DNA of 64,000 bases from Chryseobacterium rhizosphaerae (GCF_003385455.1 NZ_QNUF01000010.1:1-64000), one strand, 5' to 3'. Shown: positions 36,744-46,974, counted from the stretch's first letter. Numbers and translations are program-made. Notes: generated by a model from the letters alone, not told the origin.

Positions 36744-39700
36744 ATGAAAAAAACGGATGTTGCTGTAATTGGTCTGTCTTGTGTCTTTCCGGGGGCACAG
36801 GACGCCAACACTTTTTGGCAGAATATTGTCAATAAAGTAGACTCTACCCAATTGGCTCCGGCTGACAGGATAGATCCGGTTCACTTTAGTGATGCCACAA
36901 GCCCTGTTGACCGCTTTTATTGTCAGCGTGGGGGATTTATTCCTGACTATGAATTCGATCCTACGGCATTTGGTATTTTGCCATTGGCTGTGGAAGGAAC
37001 AGAACCTGATCATTTGTTAACCCTTGATTTAGTTCAGAAAGCATTGCAGGATGCAGGGGTCTTTCAAAAAAAGGCTTCCCTTGAAAAAACAGGAATTATC
37101 ATCGGTAAAGGAAACTATACCGGTCCTGGAGCTACCCGTGCCATCGAAATTGTAAGAACCGGAGAACAAATCTCTTCGTTACTGCAGGAGCTATTGCCTC
37201 AGGTATCTTCTGCGGATATTGAAAAAGTAAAACACGCTTTCCAGGAACGCAAAGGACGTTTTGCGGCGGATACCGCCATGGGATTAATTCCCAACCTTGT
37301 CGCTTCACTGGTGGCCAACCGCTTCAATTTGGGCGGGGCTGCCTTTACGGTGGATGCTGCCTGTGCCAGCGCTTTAATTGCGGTGGATCATGCCGTACAG
37401 GAACTTCAGCGGGGACGTTCGGATATGATGATCGCAGGAGGAGTACACACCGGGCAAAATGCTGCTTTCTGGAGTATTTTTGCTCAGTTGGGAGCGATGT
37501 CGCATCAACAGCAAATCAAACCGTTCAGTAGTGATGCTGACGGGCTACTGATCGGTGAAGGCTGTGGTTTCGTTGTCTTAAAAAGACTGGAAGATGCGGT
37601 ACGTGATCAGGATAAAATCTATGCGGTCATTAAAGGAGTAGGTGTAAGTAGTGACGGTAACGGAACCAGTGTGATGAGTCCATCTGTGAAAGGTCAGCTG
37701 AAAGCACTGGAACAGGCCTGGAACCACGCAGAACTGGATGAAAAGCAGATTGGTTACCTTGAAGCCCATGGTACAGGAACTCCACTTGGAGACAAAACAG
37801 AGCTTCAGACCTTAGCGCAATTCTTTGGAAAAGAAGAGACTGCTCCTATGGCAGGTATAGGATCTGTAAAGTCCAATATCGGGCATGCCATGCCGGCTGC
37901 AGGAATCGCAGGACTGATTAAAACCTGCCTTGCATTACATCATGATACTCTGCCTCCTACATTATATTGTGAGAATCCGACTGCAGATATGCAGAACACA
38001 AGATTCGAACCTGTTCAGGAAGCAAAAAACTGGTCAAAAACAGGGCTGCCAAAAGTAGCCGCAGTGAATGCTTTCGGATTCGGAGGAATCAATGCACATG
38101 TTGTTCTTGAAGGCTATGATATGCCGAAGAAAGACAATGTACTGCTATTGGCAAGACCTACCCACGAAGAATTACTTGCTGCATTACAAAATAATGACAG
38201 CACAGTAGGCGAAGGAAATTTCAGGGTGGCGATATTCGATCCAACCCCTGCAAGAATAGAAAAAGCACTTAAAATAGTCTCCAAGAACATCACCTGGAGA
38301 AACAAACAGGATATTTGGTATACCTCTGCCCCATTATTAAAAGATGGCGGAAAAGTGGCCTTTGTATTCCCGGGCTTAGATGGTCTGGCCAAAGGTGAAG
38401 TAGATACTGTAAGCCGTTATTTCGGTTTATCAGCTCCTATAGAAACCGAAGGGGAAGGTCTTTTAACCGATGCCTTAAACATTTTCAACAACTACAGTAT
38501 CCTTGATCATTCATTGAAAAAGCTGGGAATCATCCCGGATATGAATGCAGGACACAGCTTGGGAGAATGGCTGGCAGGTTATTCCTCAGAATTAGCAGAA
38601 GCCAATTCTGTAAAAGCTCTAATCGATGTATTGAATCCTGAAACCTTTGAATTAAAAGATTCTAAATTTATTGCTCTCGGAGCCGGTATTGATGCCGTTT
38701 CACCTCTTATTGAGCAAATCCAGAATCTATACGTATCCAATGACAACTGCCCTAATCAGGTGATCCTTTGCGGCAGCAATGCAGCACTGGATGAGTTGGT
38801 TCCGGTATTAAAATCAAAACAGATCTTCCACCAGATCCTGCCGTTCCAGTCCGGATTCCACTCTCCTTTTATCGCTGATAAACTGGATGTGATCCTTGCC
38901 GGAATGGAAAAAGCAGAGTTCCAACAGACCAAGATCCCGTTATGGTCTGCAACAACGCTGGAACCTTATCCGGCCGATCAGGCAGCCATCAGAAAGCTGA
39001 GCGCTGAGCATCTTGTTCAGCCGGTTCGTTTCCGTGAACTGACAGACAGACTTTACGAGGAAGGAGCAAGATTCTTTATCCAGGTGGGTACCGGAGGACT
39101 GATCGGTTTCATTGATGATACCTTAAAAGGAAAAGCATTCAGTACCATCGCTTCCAGTGTTCCTACCCGATCTGCACTGGCTCAGCTGCAGCGTGTAGTA
39201 GCTTCATTATTTGTGGAAGGAAAGACGATTGCCCTTGACTTTCTGGAGATTCAGAATCATACAAAAAAACCATCAGGAAAAGGAATCAAACTGGAATTGG
39301 GGTCACCTATTATCCGTAATTTCAAAGAAATTAAAAGCCTGGTTCCTTCTTTTGAAGCTTCCAAACAATATACTTCTTCGCCTATTGCTACAAAAAGCGG
39401 TCATCCACTTGTACAGGCCTTCCAGGACAATGTTGCAGATATGATCCGTATGCAGGAAGAAGTGCTAACCCTTTTCCAGAACCGCCCGGAAATTACTATC
39501 CAGCGTCCAGCTCCTGTAGCTGCTAAAGCACCAAGAAGTACCCATTTCTCAAAAGATCTGTATGTTACCCTGGAAAGTCATCCTTATCTTATCGATCACA
39601 GTTTATTGAGACAGCCTAAAGGATGGGCTCATGTCGCTGATATGGAACCGGTCATCCCGATGACTATGATTTTTGAGCAGCTGGCAGAAATTGCTGAAGC

Positions 39701-40982
39701 AGAAATTCCGGGAACACTGGTTCATAAAATTATGAATGTAAGTGTTTTCCAGTGGATGAATGTAGCCAAGCCTTTTGAAAAAACAGTACAGGGAGAATGG
39801 CGTTCATCTCACCACGCTTACCTGGATATCGAGAATTTTGCGAATGCAGAAGTGATTTTAAAATCATCTCCGGTACCTACCCCTGACTTCAACCTTTCCG
39901 TAGGTGATCTTTTACCTATCGAAAGAACTCCTGAAGAAATTTATGATATGCATATGTTCCACGGAGAAAAATATCAGGGGATTACTGAAATTTCATCAGT
40001 AGGAACTAAAGGTATTGTAGGAAAGATCAAAGGAAATGGTGGTAAAGGCTCTTTACTGGACAATGCAGGACAGCTATTCGGACTTTGGCTGCAGCTTACA
40101 TTAGTGAAAGACCGTATTGCATTTCCGGTGAAGATCAGAGATATTGAATTCTTTGGCGATATGCATGACCAGGAAGGTATTTTCGAATGTACCTGTATGC
40201 TTACCGAGCTTAATGATGAATTTGCAACAGCCAATATCGTCCTTACAAGAGACGGAAAAGTTTGGTGTGCCATCACCGGCTGGCAAAACAGAAGATTGGA
40301 AATCGATGCTGCGTTATGGAATGTTTCCATGTCACCACTGCATAACCGTCTTTCGGAGGAAATTGCCCCTGAAGTATTCTTTTTCCACCAGGCGTATACC
40401 AGAGTGGCTTCGTGGGATTTTATCCTCAAAAGATATTTCAACCAAACGGAAAAACAATTTCAGCAACAGCTATTGCCTAACAAAAAGAAAAACTGGATGG
40501 TAAGCCGCGTAGCAGTAAAAGATGCCGTAAGGAATCTTCTTCGCAAGGAAAAAGATCATGCCTGCTTCCCGATTACCTTTGAAATCCGTTCCGATGAAGT
40601 GGGGAAACCTTACCTCATCAGTGATTTTACAGAAAACATTCATATTTCACTGGCTCATAAAGGAAAAGACGCAGTAGGAATAGCACGGTATGGAAAATCG
40701 GTAGGAATTGATATGGAGCTCATTGAAGAGCGCAGCTCCGGATTCTACGACATGGTATTTACCGAAAAGGAATTAGCATTATTAAAAGACAGAGATCAGG
40801 CAGAATGGACGACCCGTTTCTGGGTAGCCAAGGAAGCATACGGAAAGTTCCTGGGTACAGGACTGAAAGGAAATCCTAAGGCCTTCGAAGTCGAACTTAT
40901 AAAAGATGATCACTTGTGGATCAACACTATTGAAATCAAAACTATTAAACATCAAAATTATATTATCGGATGGACACTGTAA
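36744..40982 (+). CDS. Type I PKS, KS-AT-DH with fused C-terminal phosphopantetheinyl transferase
   Basis: A 1412-residue partner synthase, 19 bases after the first. The ketosynthase (about 3-460) has Cys207, His342 and His381. The acyltransferase-like domain (about 530-850) has Ser605 in GHSLGEW and His in GFHSPF, but the usual GQGSQ is replaced by FPGLDGL, as in PfaB-like domains. A hot-dog dehydratase (about 935-1150) has 'HPYLIDHSL' and later 'DNAGQLFG'. The C-terminus (about 1240-1412) is an Sfp-type phosphopantetheinyl transferase: 'GIDMELIEE' (Asp1323) and 'WVAKEAYGKFLGTG' (Lys1363). It carries no ACP of its own, so it must use those of the first synthase or the free ACP. The fused transferase would activate the ACPs in this system. 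Confidence 0.88.
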   Translation: MKKTDVAVIGLSCVFPGAQDANTFWQNIVNKVDSTQLAPADRIDPVHFSDATSPVDRFYCQRGGFIPDYEFDPTAFGILPLAVEGTEPDHLLTLDLVQKALQDAGVFQKKASLEKTGIIIGKGNYTGPGATRAIEIVRTGEQISSLLQELLPQVSSADIEKVKHAFQERKGRFAADTAMGLIPNLVASLVANRFNLGGAAFTVDAACASALIAVDHAVQELQRGRSDMMIAGGVHTGQNAAFWSIFAQLGAMSHQQQIKPFSSDADGLLIGEGCGFVVLKRLEDAVRDQDKIYAVIKGVGVSSDGNGTSVMSPSVKGQLKALEQAWNHAELDEKQIGYLEAHGTGTPLGDKTELQTLAQFFGKEETAPMAGIGSVKSNIGHAMPAAGIAGLIKTCLALHHDTLPPTLYCENPTADMQNTRFEPVQEAKNWSKTGLPKVAAVNAFGFGGINAHVVLEGYDMPKKDNVLLLARPTHEELLAALQNNDSTVGEGNFRVAIFDPTPARIEKALKIVSKNITWRNKQDIWYTSAPLLKDGGKVAFVFPGLDGLAKGEVDTVSRYFGLSAPIETEGEGLLTDALNIFNNYSILDHSLKKLGIIPDMNAGHSLGEWLAGYSSELAEANSVKALIDVLNPETFELKDSKFIALGAGIDAVSPLIEQIQNLYVSNDNCPNQVILCGSNAALDELVPVLKSKQIFHQILPFQSGFHSPFIADKLDVILAGMEKAEFQQTKIPLWSATTLEPYPADQAAIRKLSAEHLVQPVRFRELTDRLYEEGARFFIQVGTGGLIGFIDDTLKGKAFSTIASSVPTRSALAQLQRVVASLFVEGKTIALDFLEIQNHTKKPSGKGIKLELGSPIIRNFKEIKSLVPSFEASKQYTSSPIATKSGHPLVQAFQDNVADMIRMQEEVLTLFQNRPEITIQRPAPVAAKAPRSTHFSKDLYVTLESHPYLIDHSLLRQPKGWAHVADMEPVIPMTMIFEQLAEIAEAEIPGTLVHKIMNVSVFQWMNVAKPFEKTVQGEWRSSHHAYLDIENFANAEVILKSSPVPTPDFNLSVGDLLPIERTPEEIYDMHMFHGEKYQGITEISSVGTKGIVGKIKGNGGKGSLLDNAGQLFGLWLQLTLVKDRIAFPVKIRDIEFFGDMHDQEGIFECTCMLTELNDEFATANIVLTRDGKVWCAITGWQNRRLEIDAALWNVSMSPLHNRLSEEIAPEVFFFHQAYTRVASWDFILKRYFNQTEKQFQQQLLPNKKKNWMVSRVAVKDAVRNLLRKEKDHACFPITFEIRSDEVGKPYLISDFTENIHISLAHKGKDAVGIARYGKSVGIDMELIEERSSGFYDMVFTEKELALLKDRDQAEWTTRFWVAKEAYGKFLGTGLKGNPKAFEVELIKDDHLWINTIEIKTIKHQNYIIGWTL

Positions 40983-41269
40983 ACCCAACATTAAAATTGA
41001 ACCACGAAGAACTATTTACTCTTTTAAAAGGTTTTATTACTGAAGTGATAGGCGCAGAATTTGTAGAAGAAATGGACATCACTCCTGAAAGTTCATTCAC
41101 CAAGGATTTGGAAATGGACAGCATAGAAATTGTCTCTTTTTCTGAAAAAATCAAAGCGCATTTTGGCGATCAGATTGATTTTACCGGTTGGCTGTCTTCT
41201 ATGGACTTAGACCAGCTGATCAATCTTGACCTTAGTATGATCATCAATTATATCTACGAATGCCAATAA
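40970..41269 (+). CDS. Discrete acyl carrier protein
   Basis: A 99-residue ACP with the phosphopantetheine site in 'FTKDLEMDSIEIVSF' (Ser about 51). It overlaps the end of the preceding PKS gene by 13 bases and the start of the next gene by 10, so expression is coupled. It lacks the DSL motif common in primary fatty-acid ACPs (DSI here). Probable role: accepting the finished chain, or providing a starter, for the downstream hydrolase and acyltransferases. Confidence 0.88.
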   Translation: MDTVNPTLKLNHEELFTLLKGFITEVIGAEFVEEMDITPESSFTKDLEMDSIEIVSFSEKIKAHFGDQIDFTGWLSSMDLDQLINLDLSMIINYIYECQ

Positions 41270-42042
41270 TCACTGTCAATAACAGGCAAGTTCATATACA
41301 GGAACTCAACAAAGATGCCGAACAAACCGTGGTGCTGATCCACGGGATGTTCAGCAACCTGTCCATTTATTATTTTAATATTGCCCCTATCCTGGCAAAG
41401 CACTTCCATGTAGTGATGTACGATTTGAAAAGCCACGGCATGAGTGAGCGTTTTCTCAACGGATATGATCTCAATACCATGTCATCCGATCTGATTAGTT
41501 TAATAGATCATCTTCAGTTGGAAAAAGTACATTTGATAGGCTACAGTTTCGGCGGTCTTATCGCTTTGAAAACAGCATTAGAATATCCGAATCGCATCAA
41601 CCAGATGGCCGTTATGGAAGCACCGGATCCTCAGGACGAAAAGGCACGTAATATTATTGATGAGTACAGCAAAGAGTTTCTTGAGCATTATGTAGCCAAT
41701 TTTACGGATACCACCAAAGTACAGATGGGGAAAAGACAGATGGAAAAAAACCATCGTATGTATGAGTTTCTGTTTAACCAGACCAGCATTAAGGCAGATA
41801 TGATCAAGGAAAAACATTTTCTTGGTGAGGCATCCCTTACCGAACTGGCGGTTCCCACCTTATTAGTGTATGGTGCGGAGTCCAACTGCAGGCCTACAGG
41901 AGAATGGTTGCAGACACAGATCAGCACTTCAGAGCTTGAATTGATTCCCGGTGATCATAATATCCCGATACAGGAACCTCATCTCATCGCAGAAACTATC
42001 GTTCATTTTTTATCTAAAATTTTAACACAAAACCATGGCTAA
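41260..42042 (+). CDS. Alpha/beta hydrolase, probable chain-release enzyme
   Basis: A 260-residue alpha/beta hydrolase. Oxyanion 'VLIHGMFSN' (28-29), nucleophile Ser96 in GYSFGG, and catalytic His233 in 'PGDHNIP' are visible; the acid residue may be Glu207 in 'VYGAESNC', where many relatives have Asp. No signal peptide. The two synthases lack a thioesterase or reductase domain, so this enzyme could hydrolyse or transesterify the finished acyl chain from the ACP. An ester hydrolase acting later on the glycolipid is the alternative. Confidence 0.8.
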   Translation: MPIITVNNRQVHIQELNKDAEQTVVLIHGMFSNLSIYYFNIAPILAKHFHVVMYDLKSHGMSERFLNGYDLNTMSSDLISLIDHLQLEKVHLIGYSFGGLIALKTALEYPNRINQMAVMEAPDPQDEKARNIIDEYSKEFLEHYVANFTDTTKVQMGKRQMEKNHRMYEFLFNQTSIKADMIKEKHFLGEASLTELAVPTLLVYGAESNCRPTGEWLQTQISTSELELIPGDHNIPIQEPHLIAETIVHFLSKILTQNHG

Positions 42043-44437
42043 ATTTGCATTTATAGTTCCACCATTGACCGGGCACGTCAATCCAACCCTAAGCATCGGG
42101 GCTACGTTGCTGGAAAGAGGACATGAGGTGGCCTGGATCAGCCTTGACCCTAGTTTGGAGGCTAAGCTTCCTGCAGGAGGAGAATTATTACTGATCCAAT
42201 ACGATCAGTCTGACGAAGAAAAGAAAGAGAGCGAACAATATCTTGATATTATTTCAAAAAAAGTAGTCTACGGAATAGACAGCATCAAGTTTCTTTACGA
42301 AGATGTCCTTATTCCTCTAAACAGACATTGTTATAAAGGTATCGTGGCCTTACTTAAAACATACCAACCTGATTTGATTATCGGAGACCATCAGCTTTTT
42401 GCGGCACCTATTGCTGCAAAGGCACTGGGAATTCCTTATGCCACTTCTGTTACTGCTCCGGCTGCCATTAAAATCATGAATGAGCTGCCCAAGGTACACG
42501 AATGGGAAGTGAATCAGATCATCGATTTACAGAAAGAACTTGGCGTTAATGAAGAGCGTTCCCTGGCTACTTCTGACCTGTTGACCCTTGTTTTGACCTC
42601 CACTTATTTCTTTGGTGACATGGAGGATCTACCTTCTCAATATCAATTTACAGGTCCGGTTCTTACAGAGCGCCGTATCTCTTGTGAATTCGATTGGGAC
42701 AGATTAAAAAGCGCTACCAACAAAAAGATTTTAGTAAGCATCGGAACTACTTTCGATCACGATCATAAAAAAGCATTCTTCCAAAAGGTTATTGATGCTT
42801 TTAAAGATGAAGATTTAACGGTTGTAGTGGTTTCCGATCCGCAACTTTTCGGGCAGTGGCCTGAAAACTTTATGGTGTATCAGCAGGTTCCTCAATTGGA
42901 TCTCTTACCTCATCTGGATGGTGTGGTTTGCCATGGCGGTCACAATACCGTTTCCGAAACGCTATCCAATGGTATTCCTTTGGTAGTCATTCCTATCGCT
43001 TACGACCAGTCACATGTGGCAGGACGCGTTGTGCGTACAGAAGCAGGGGAACGTCTTAACTTCAACCGATTCAAAGCCAACCACCTGAGAGATGCCGTCC
43101 ATCAGATTTTACATAATCCAGGCTACCGGGAAGCCGCCCAAAAAGTGGGACAGTCTTTTGTGGAAGCGGGAGGTTCAGCGACTGCAGCAGATTTATTGGA
43201 AAAAGCTATATTAAGGGCTTCAAAACCTGAGAAACCGTCTAAATTCTTATTTGTTGTCCCTCCATTTTTCGGACATGTCAGCCCTACTTTAAGTGTAGGA
43301 GCGAGTCTGATTGCGCGTGGTCATGAAGTAAAATGGTTTGGGATTACCCCTTTAGACAGCAAACATATTCCGGAAGGAGGTTCTTATTATTATCCTGAAG
43401 AAGACCTTATTCCGTATCAGGATGAAATCGCCCGTATTTTAAAAAGACAGGACGACGGACCGGCATGTTCCGGACCTGAAGTGATGAAACTGGCACTGGA
43501 AGAAACCTATGTCCCGTTTGCCAAGATGATGATGCCGGGATTAACCCGCCTTACAGAAAGCTGGAAACCTGATGTCATCGTGAACGACTGTATTAGTTTT
43601 GGAGGAGCCCTTTTCGCTCATAAACATAATATCCCCTGTGTCACCACAACCCCTGTTCCACCGGATGTGATGGGAGACACGGAAAAGTCCGCCCCAAAAA
43701 TCTGGGAATGGCAACAAAACCTGATCAAGGACCTTCAGAAAGAAGTAGGTATCCATGAGGAAGGGATTTATATCCATTCTCATAAATTAAATATGGTGTT
43801 TACTTCACAGGCTTTTGCCGGTTTTGAAACCGTTCCGTCTCATATGAAATTTGTAGGTCCGGTAAAAGGCCGTCCCAATGATGCTCCTTTTGACTGGGAT
43901 AAGCTGAATGCTTCTACTACCCCAAAGATCTTTGTATCCTTAGGTACCTTATTAGTGGACATCAGAAAAGCTTTCTTTGAAAAGATTATTGCTGCATTTG
44001 CTGACCAGCCGGTTACGGTGATTGCGGCTACTCCACCGGAGATCTTTGAAGAATGGCCATCAAACTTTATTGTGAACAGTTTCGTCCCTCAATCAGCGGT
44101 CATGCAGCAAATGGATATGGTGATCTGCCATGGTGGTTTCAATACCGTTAACGATACATTCAGAAACGGACTGCCTATGCTGATTACGCCTATTGCTTAT
44201 GATCATTTTCATATCGCCAAATTAATCGAACAGGCGGGCTGCGGAATCAGCATCCGATACAAGAGACTGCGTGTAGAAGCTCTTCGTGAAACTGTTTTTG
44301 AATTACTGGAAAACCCTAAATACAGAGCTGCCGCTCAGGAAGTTCAAAATACGTTTAATCTTGCCGGAGGTAATGATAAAGCGGTAGAATTGCTGGAAAA
44401 CTTTGTACAGGAACATTCCACATTAGCGTCCGTATAG
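42035..44437 (+). CDS. Fused tandem glycosyltransferase (two GT1/MGT-type domains)
   Basis: An 800-residue protein of two complete glycosyltransferase units, about 1-395 and 402-800. Each begins with 'F.VPP..GHV.PTLS.GA.L..RGHEV' and has the donor-binding region 'VVCHGGHNTVSETLSNGIPL' (first) or 'VICHGGFNTVNDTFRNGLPM' (second), followed by AYDQ or AYDH. They resemble macrolide and zeaxanthin glucosyltransferases (family GT1). The final residue before the acceptor motif is Gln in the first unit and His in the second, which may mean different sugars. Fusion suggests two successive sugar additions, or one active and one supporting unit. The gene overlaps the hydrolase by 8 bases. Confidence 0.85.
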   Translation: MAKFAFIVPPLTGHVNPTLSIGATLLERGHEVAWISLDPSLEAKLPAGGELLLIQYDQSDEEKKESEQYLDIISKKVVYGIDSIKFLYEDVLIPLNRHCYKGIVALLKTYQPDLIIGDHQLFAAPIAAKALGIPYATSVTAPAAIKIMNELPKVHEWEVNQIIDLQKELGVNEERSLATSDLLTLVLTSTYFFGDMEDLPSQYQFTGPVLTERRISCEFDWDRLKSATNKKILVSIGTTFDHDHKKAFFQKVIDAFKDEDLTVVVVSDPQLFGQWPENFMVYQQVPQLDLLPHLDGVVCHGGHNTVSETLSNGIPLVVIPIAYDQSHVAGRVVRTEAGERLNFNRFKANHLRDAVHQILHNPGYREAAQKVGQSFVEAGGSATAADLLEKAILRASKPEKPSKFLFVVPPFFGHVSPTLSVGASLIARGHEVKWFGITPLDSKHIPEGGSYYYPEEDLIPYQDEIARILKRQDDGPACSGPEVMKLALEETYVPFAKMMMPGLTRLTESWKPDVIVNDCISFGGALFAHKHNIPCVTTTPVPPDVMGDTEKSAPKIWEWQQNLIKDLQKEVGIHEEGIYIHSHKLNMVFTSQAFAGFETVPSHMKFVGPVKGRPNDAPFDWDKLNASTTPKIFVSLGTLLVDIRKAFFEKIIAAFADQPVTVIAATPPEIFEEWPSNFIVNSFVPQSAVMQQMDMVICHGGFNTVNDTFRNGLPMLITPIAYDHFHIAKLIEQAGCGISIRYKRLRVEALRETVFELLENPKYRAAAQEVQNTFNLAGGNDKAVELLENFVQEHSTLASV

Positions 44438-44440
44438 CCT

Positions 44441-45724
44441 ATGAACCAACCTATTAAAAGAAGATTATTATTTGGTGAGCGAATGTTACTGGGAGACGGA
44501 ACAGAACCGTTCAATGCGGTGATCCCTTTCAGGCTCAGAGGTACCTTTGCATTAAAGGATATCCAGCAGGCTTTGGCTCAGATCCAGCAAAAACATCCGT
44601 GGCTAAGAGCCCTTATTGCTCACGATGATAAAAATATCCCCTGGTTTGATGTTCCTGAAAACCCGATCTCTATTCCGGTGCGAATTATTGCCCGAAAAGG
44701 AGAAGATCAGTGGCAGGAAGAATCCAAAAGGGAATGGAATACTTTATTCGATCCTAAAAAATTGCCTCTTATCCGGTTTGTCTGGATTAAGGGGGAAGAC
44801 GTTTCTGACATGCTATTTGCATTCCACCATTGTTTATGCGATGGTGGTTCTGCAATGGCCTTCCTTTATGAGTTTTTAAAAATATTGGATAATCCAAAAG
44901 CTGATATTGGAATAGAAAACCCAATTTTAGGTATTCAGGATGTGGTTCCTGCCCATATTTTAAACAGCCGGAAGAAAAAATTAAAAGCCAAATTCATTGG
45001 AAGATTAGCGGCTACAGCGATTAAGGTTATCCCTACCGGTAAAAAATCTATTGATCGTCAAAATGATTATTTAATCAATTGGAAAGTAGATGAAACTGTA
45101 AGCCAGCAACTGATTTCCTATTGCAAAGCCAATGGCGCTACCGTAAACACGTTCTTAAGTGCTGCTTTACTTCAGGCATTCAAGAAAATAAAAGGAACCG
45201 GAGCTTTCAATAAAGTGTCGTGTCCTGTAGACATCAGACGTTTTGCTACCCAGGTGAAGAACGATCATATTTTTGCTTTTGGGCTGATGATCGTGGTTTC
45301 TGCTAATGAAAAGCTGAGCTTTATAGAAAATTTACATGCGATGCAGGCTTCTGTAGAACGTAAAACCTCTAAGCTGGACCCTTATATTACCATGATGGTG
45401 ATGGAATTCGGACATGATGCGTTGAATAATTTCACCAAGCTTTTAAAGAACGGCAAATCATCCAATGACTGTATGTTTTCCAACCTGGGACGCATCCAGA
45501 TTCCTCATGAGTATAAGGAGTTTTCGGTAGATACTATTTTCAGCCCATCAGTAATCGGACCATTAGGGAATACAACGACGATGGTGGTTTCTACCTACCG
45601 TGGAAAAATGGACTTTTCCTTTGTGGGAAGTGAAGGGTACCTTCCTTATACCGAAGCATTGGCCATCCGTGATGAGGTGATGCAGATCATCAAAGTACAA
45701 CTGGAATATATCGCCGTATCATGA
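44441..45724 (+). CDS. Condensation-type (PapA/WS-DGAT-like) acyltransferase 1
   Basis: A 427-residue member of the condensation-domain/BAHD-like CoA-dependent acyltransferase superfamily. The active site H129-H130-C-L-C-D134-G is intact (HHxxxDG). Other marks: 'QQKHPWLRALI' near the start and 'CMFSNLGRIQIP' late, as in PapA and alcohol acyltransferases. Expected reaction: moving an acyl chain from ACP or CoA to a hydroxyl, here probably on the glycosylated polyketide. It lies 3 bases after the glycosyltransferase gene and overlaps the next gene by 4 (ATGA). Confidence 0.8.
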   Translation: MNQPIKRRLLFGERMLLGDGTEPFNAVIPFRLRGTFALKDIQQALAQIQQKHPWLRALIAHDDKNIPWFDVPENPISIPVRIIARKGEDQWQEESKREWNTLFDPKKLPLIRFVWIKGEDVSDMLFAFHHCLCDGGSAMAFLYEFLKILDNPKADIGIENPILGIQDVVPAHILNSRKKKLKAKFIGRLAATAIKVIPTGKKSIDRQNDYLINWKVDETVSQQLISYCKANGATVNTFLSAALLQAFKKIKGTGAFNKVSCPVDIRRFATQVKNDHIFAFGLMIVVSANEKLSFIENLHAMQASVERKTSKLDPYITMMVMEFGHDALNNFTKLLKNGKSSNDCMFSNLGRIQIPHEYKEFSVDTIFSPSVIGPLGNTTTMVVSTYRGKMDFSFVGSEGYLPYTEALAIRDEVMQIIKVQLEYIAVS

Positions 45725-46974
45725 TCAAAAGAAAACTAATGATGGTGGAAAGGATCATGTATGTAGATCCTCAGACCCCTTTAAACTGTGTGTTTACCGC
45801 CAGGATTAATGGAGAACTCCAGGAGGAGAACTTCAGGATAGCTCTGGAAAAAATCCAGCAGAAACACCCTTTACTACGGGTGGTGGTAGATACCCAAAGT
45901 GAGAAATATCCGTTTTTTACTGAAGAAAAAGAGATCACTCCTATTCCACTCCGTATGGTTGAGCGACAGACCGATCAGGATTGGCTGCTGGAGTCCGAAA
46001 AAGAATGGTTCCGTTTATTTGATGAAGAAAAAGCGCCTATGGCCAGAATGGTATGGATCAAAGGAAACGGAGTCTCCGAAATCATGTGGGTAATGCCCCA
46101 TTGTATTTCTGACGGAACCACCGGTGTTACCCTTATGCGCGAGCTCCTTACACTGCTGGATGATCCATCCTCTGAACTAGTCTCCTACCAGGCATTTGAT
46201 TCCGTAGATGATTTTCTGCCTTCAGATTTCAATGCAGGCCGAAAAAAATACAAAGCCAGACTTTACTTATTATTCGCCAGGATATTCTTTTCTATCCAGC
46301 GAAAAAGTAAAAAAAGAAACAAAGGAAACAACTATGCGATTCACTGGAAACTGGATCCTGCCACTACCCAACACATTACTGAAAAATGTAAAGCCAATGG
46401 CATTTCCGTTCATGCTTTACTATGTTCTTCCGTAATGCAGGCTTTCCAGGATATACAGGGCAAAAAGGCCAAAGGTAAAGTGATCAGTCCTGTAGATGTG
46501 CGCCATTTTATTCCGGAGATCAAAGAAGACCACCTGTTTGCTTTTGCTCCCACAGTGGAACTTTCCCTGAAAAAAGGCAGCCGGAACATACTGGACAACG
46601 CTAAGGAAATAAAAAAAGACCTCGTTCAGAAAATCAATACGATGGAAGCCCGGGAACTCCTGTGGATGGGTGAACATATGCATCCCATCGTTGACCGGAT
46701 GATCAATATGCTGAAATCCAGTGAAGGCGGACATGATGTTACCCTATCCAATATGGGGAAAATCAATATCCCAAGTGAATACAAACATTTTAAAGTGGAA
46801 ACCATCCTCAGTCCTACAGTGGCATTTCCATGGCTGAATTCCAATACCTGGGTAGCCAGCACCTACAACCAACAGATGGATTTCACCTTTATGTCCAATG
46901 AAAATTTCCTTCCCAAAGAAGAAGCCCACCAAATTAAAGATAAAGCCATCGAGCTGATGACCTCGCCCCTATGA
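45721..46974 (+). CDS. Condensation-type acyltransferase 2 (variant motif)
   Basis: A 417-residue paralogue of the preceding gene. The motif is P126-H127-C-I-S-D131-G, so the catalytic second His and the Asp are kept but the first His is replaced by Pro. 'QQKHPLLRVVV' and 'VTLSNMGKINIP' match the family. It may acylate a second hydroxyl or a different sugar. The stop overlaps the start of the next gene by 4 bases. Confidence 0.78.
   Translation: MIKRKLMMVERIMYVDPQTPLNCVFTARINGELQEENFRIALEKIQQKHPLLRVVVDTQSEKYPFFTEEKEITPIPLRMVERQTDQDWLLESEKEWFRLFDEEKAPMARMVWIKGNGVSEIMWVMPHCISDGTTGVTLMRELLTLLDDPSSELVSYQAFDSVDDFLPSDFNAGRKKYKARLYLLFARIFFSIQRKSKKRNKGNNYAIHWKLDPATTQHITEKCKANGISVHALLCSSVMQAFQDIQGKKAKGKVISPVDVRHFIPEIKEDHLFAFAPTVELSLKKGSRNILDNAKEIKKDLVQKINTMEARELLWMGEHMHPIVDRMINMLKSSEGGHDVTLSNMGKINIPSEYKHFKVETILSPTVAFPWLNSNTWVASTYNQQMDFTFMSNENFLPKEEAHQIKDKAIELMTSPL

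Noticed and set aside
39974-40441. Minus-strand ORF of 155 codons inside the second PKS
   Set aside because: Antisense to the conserved dehydratase and linker region; no independent evidence.
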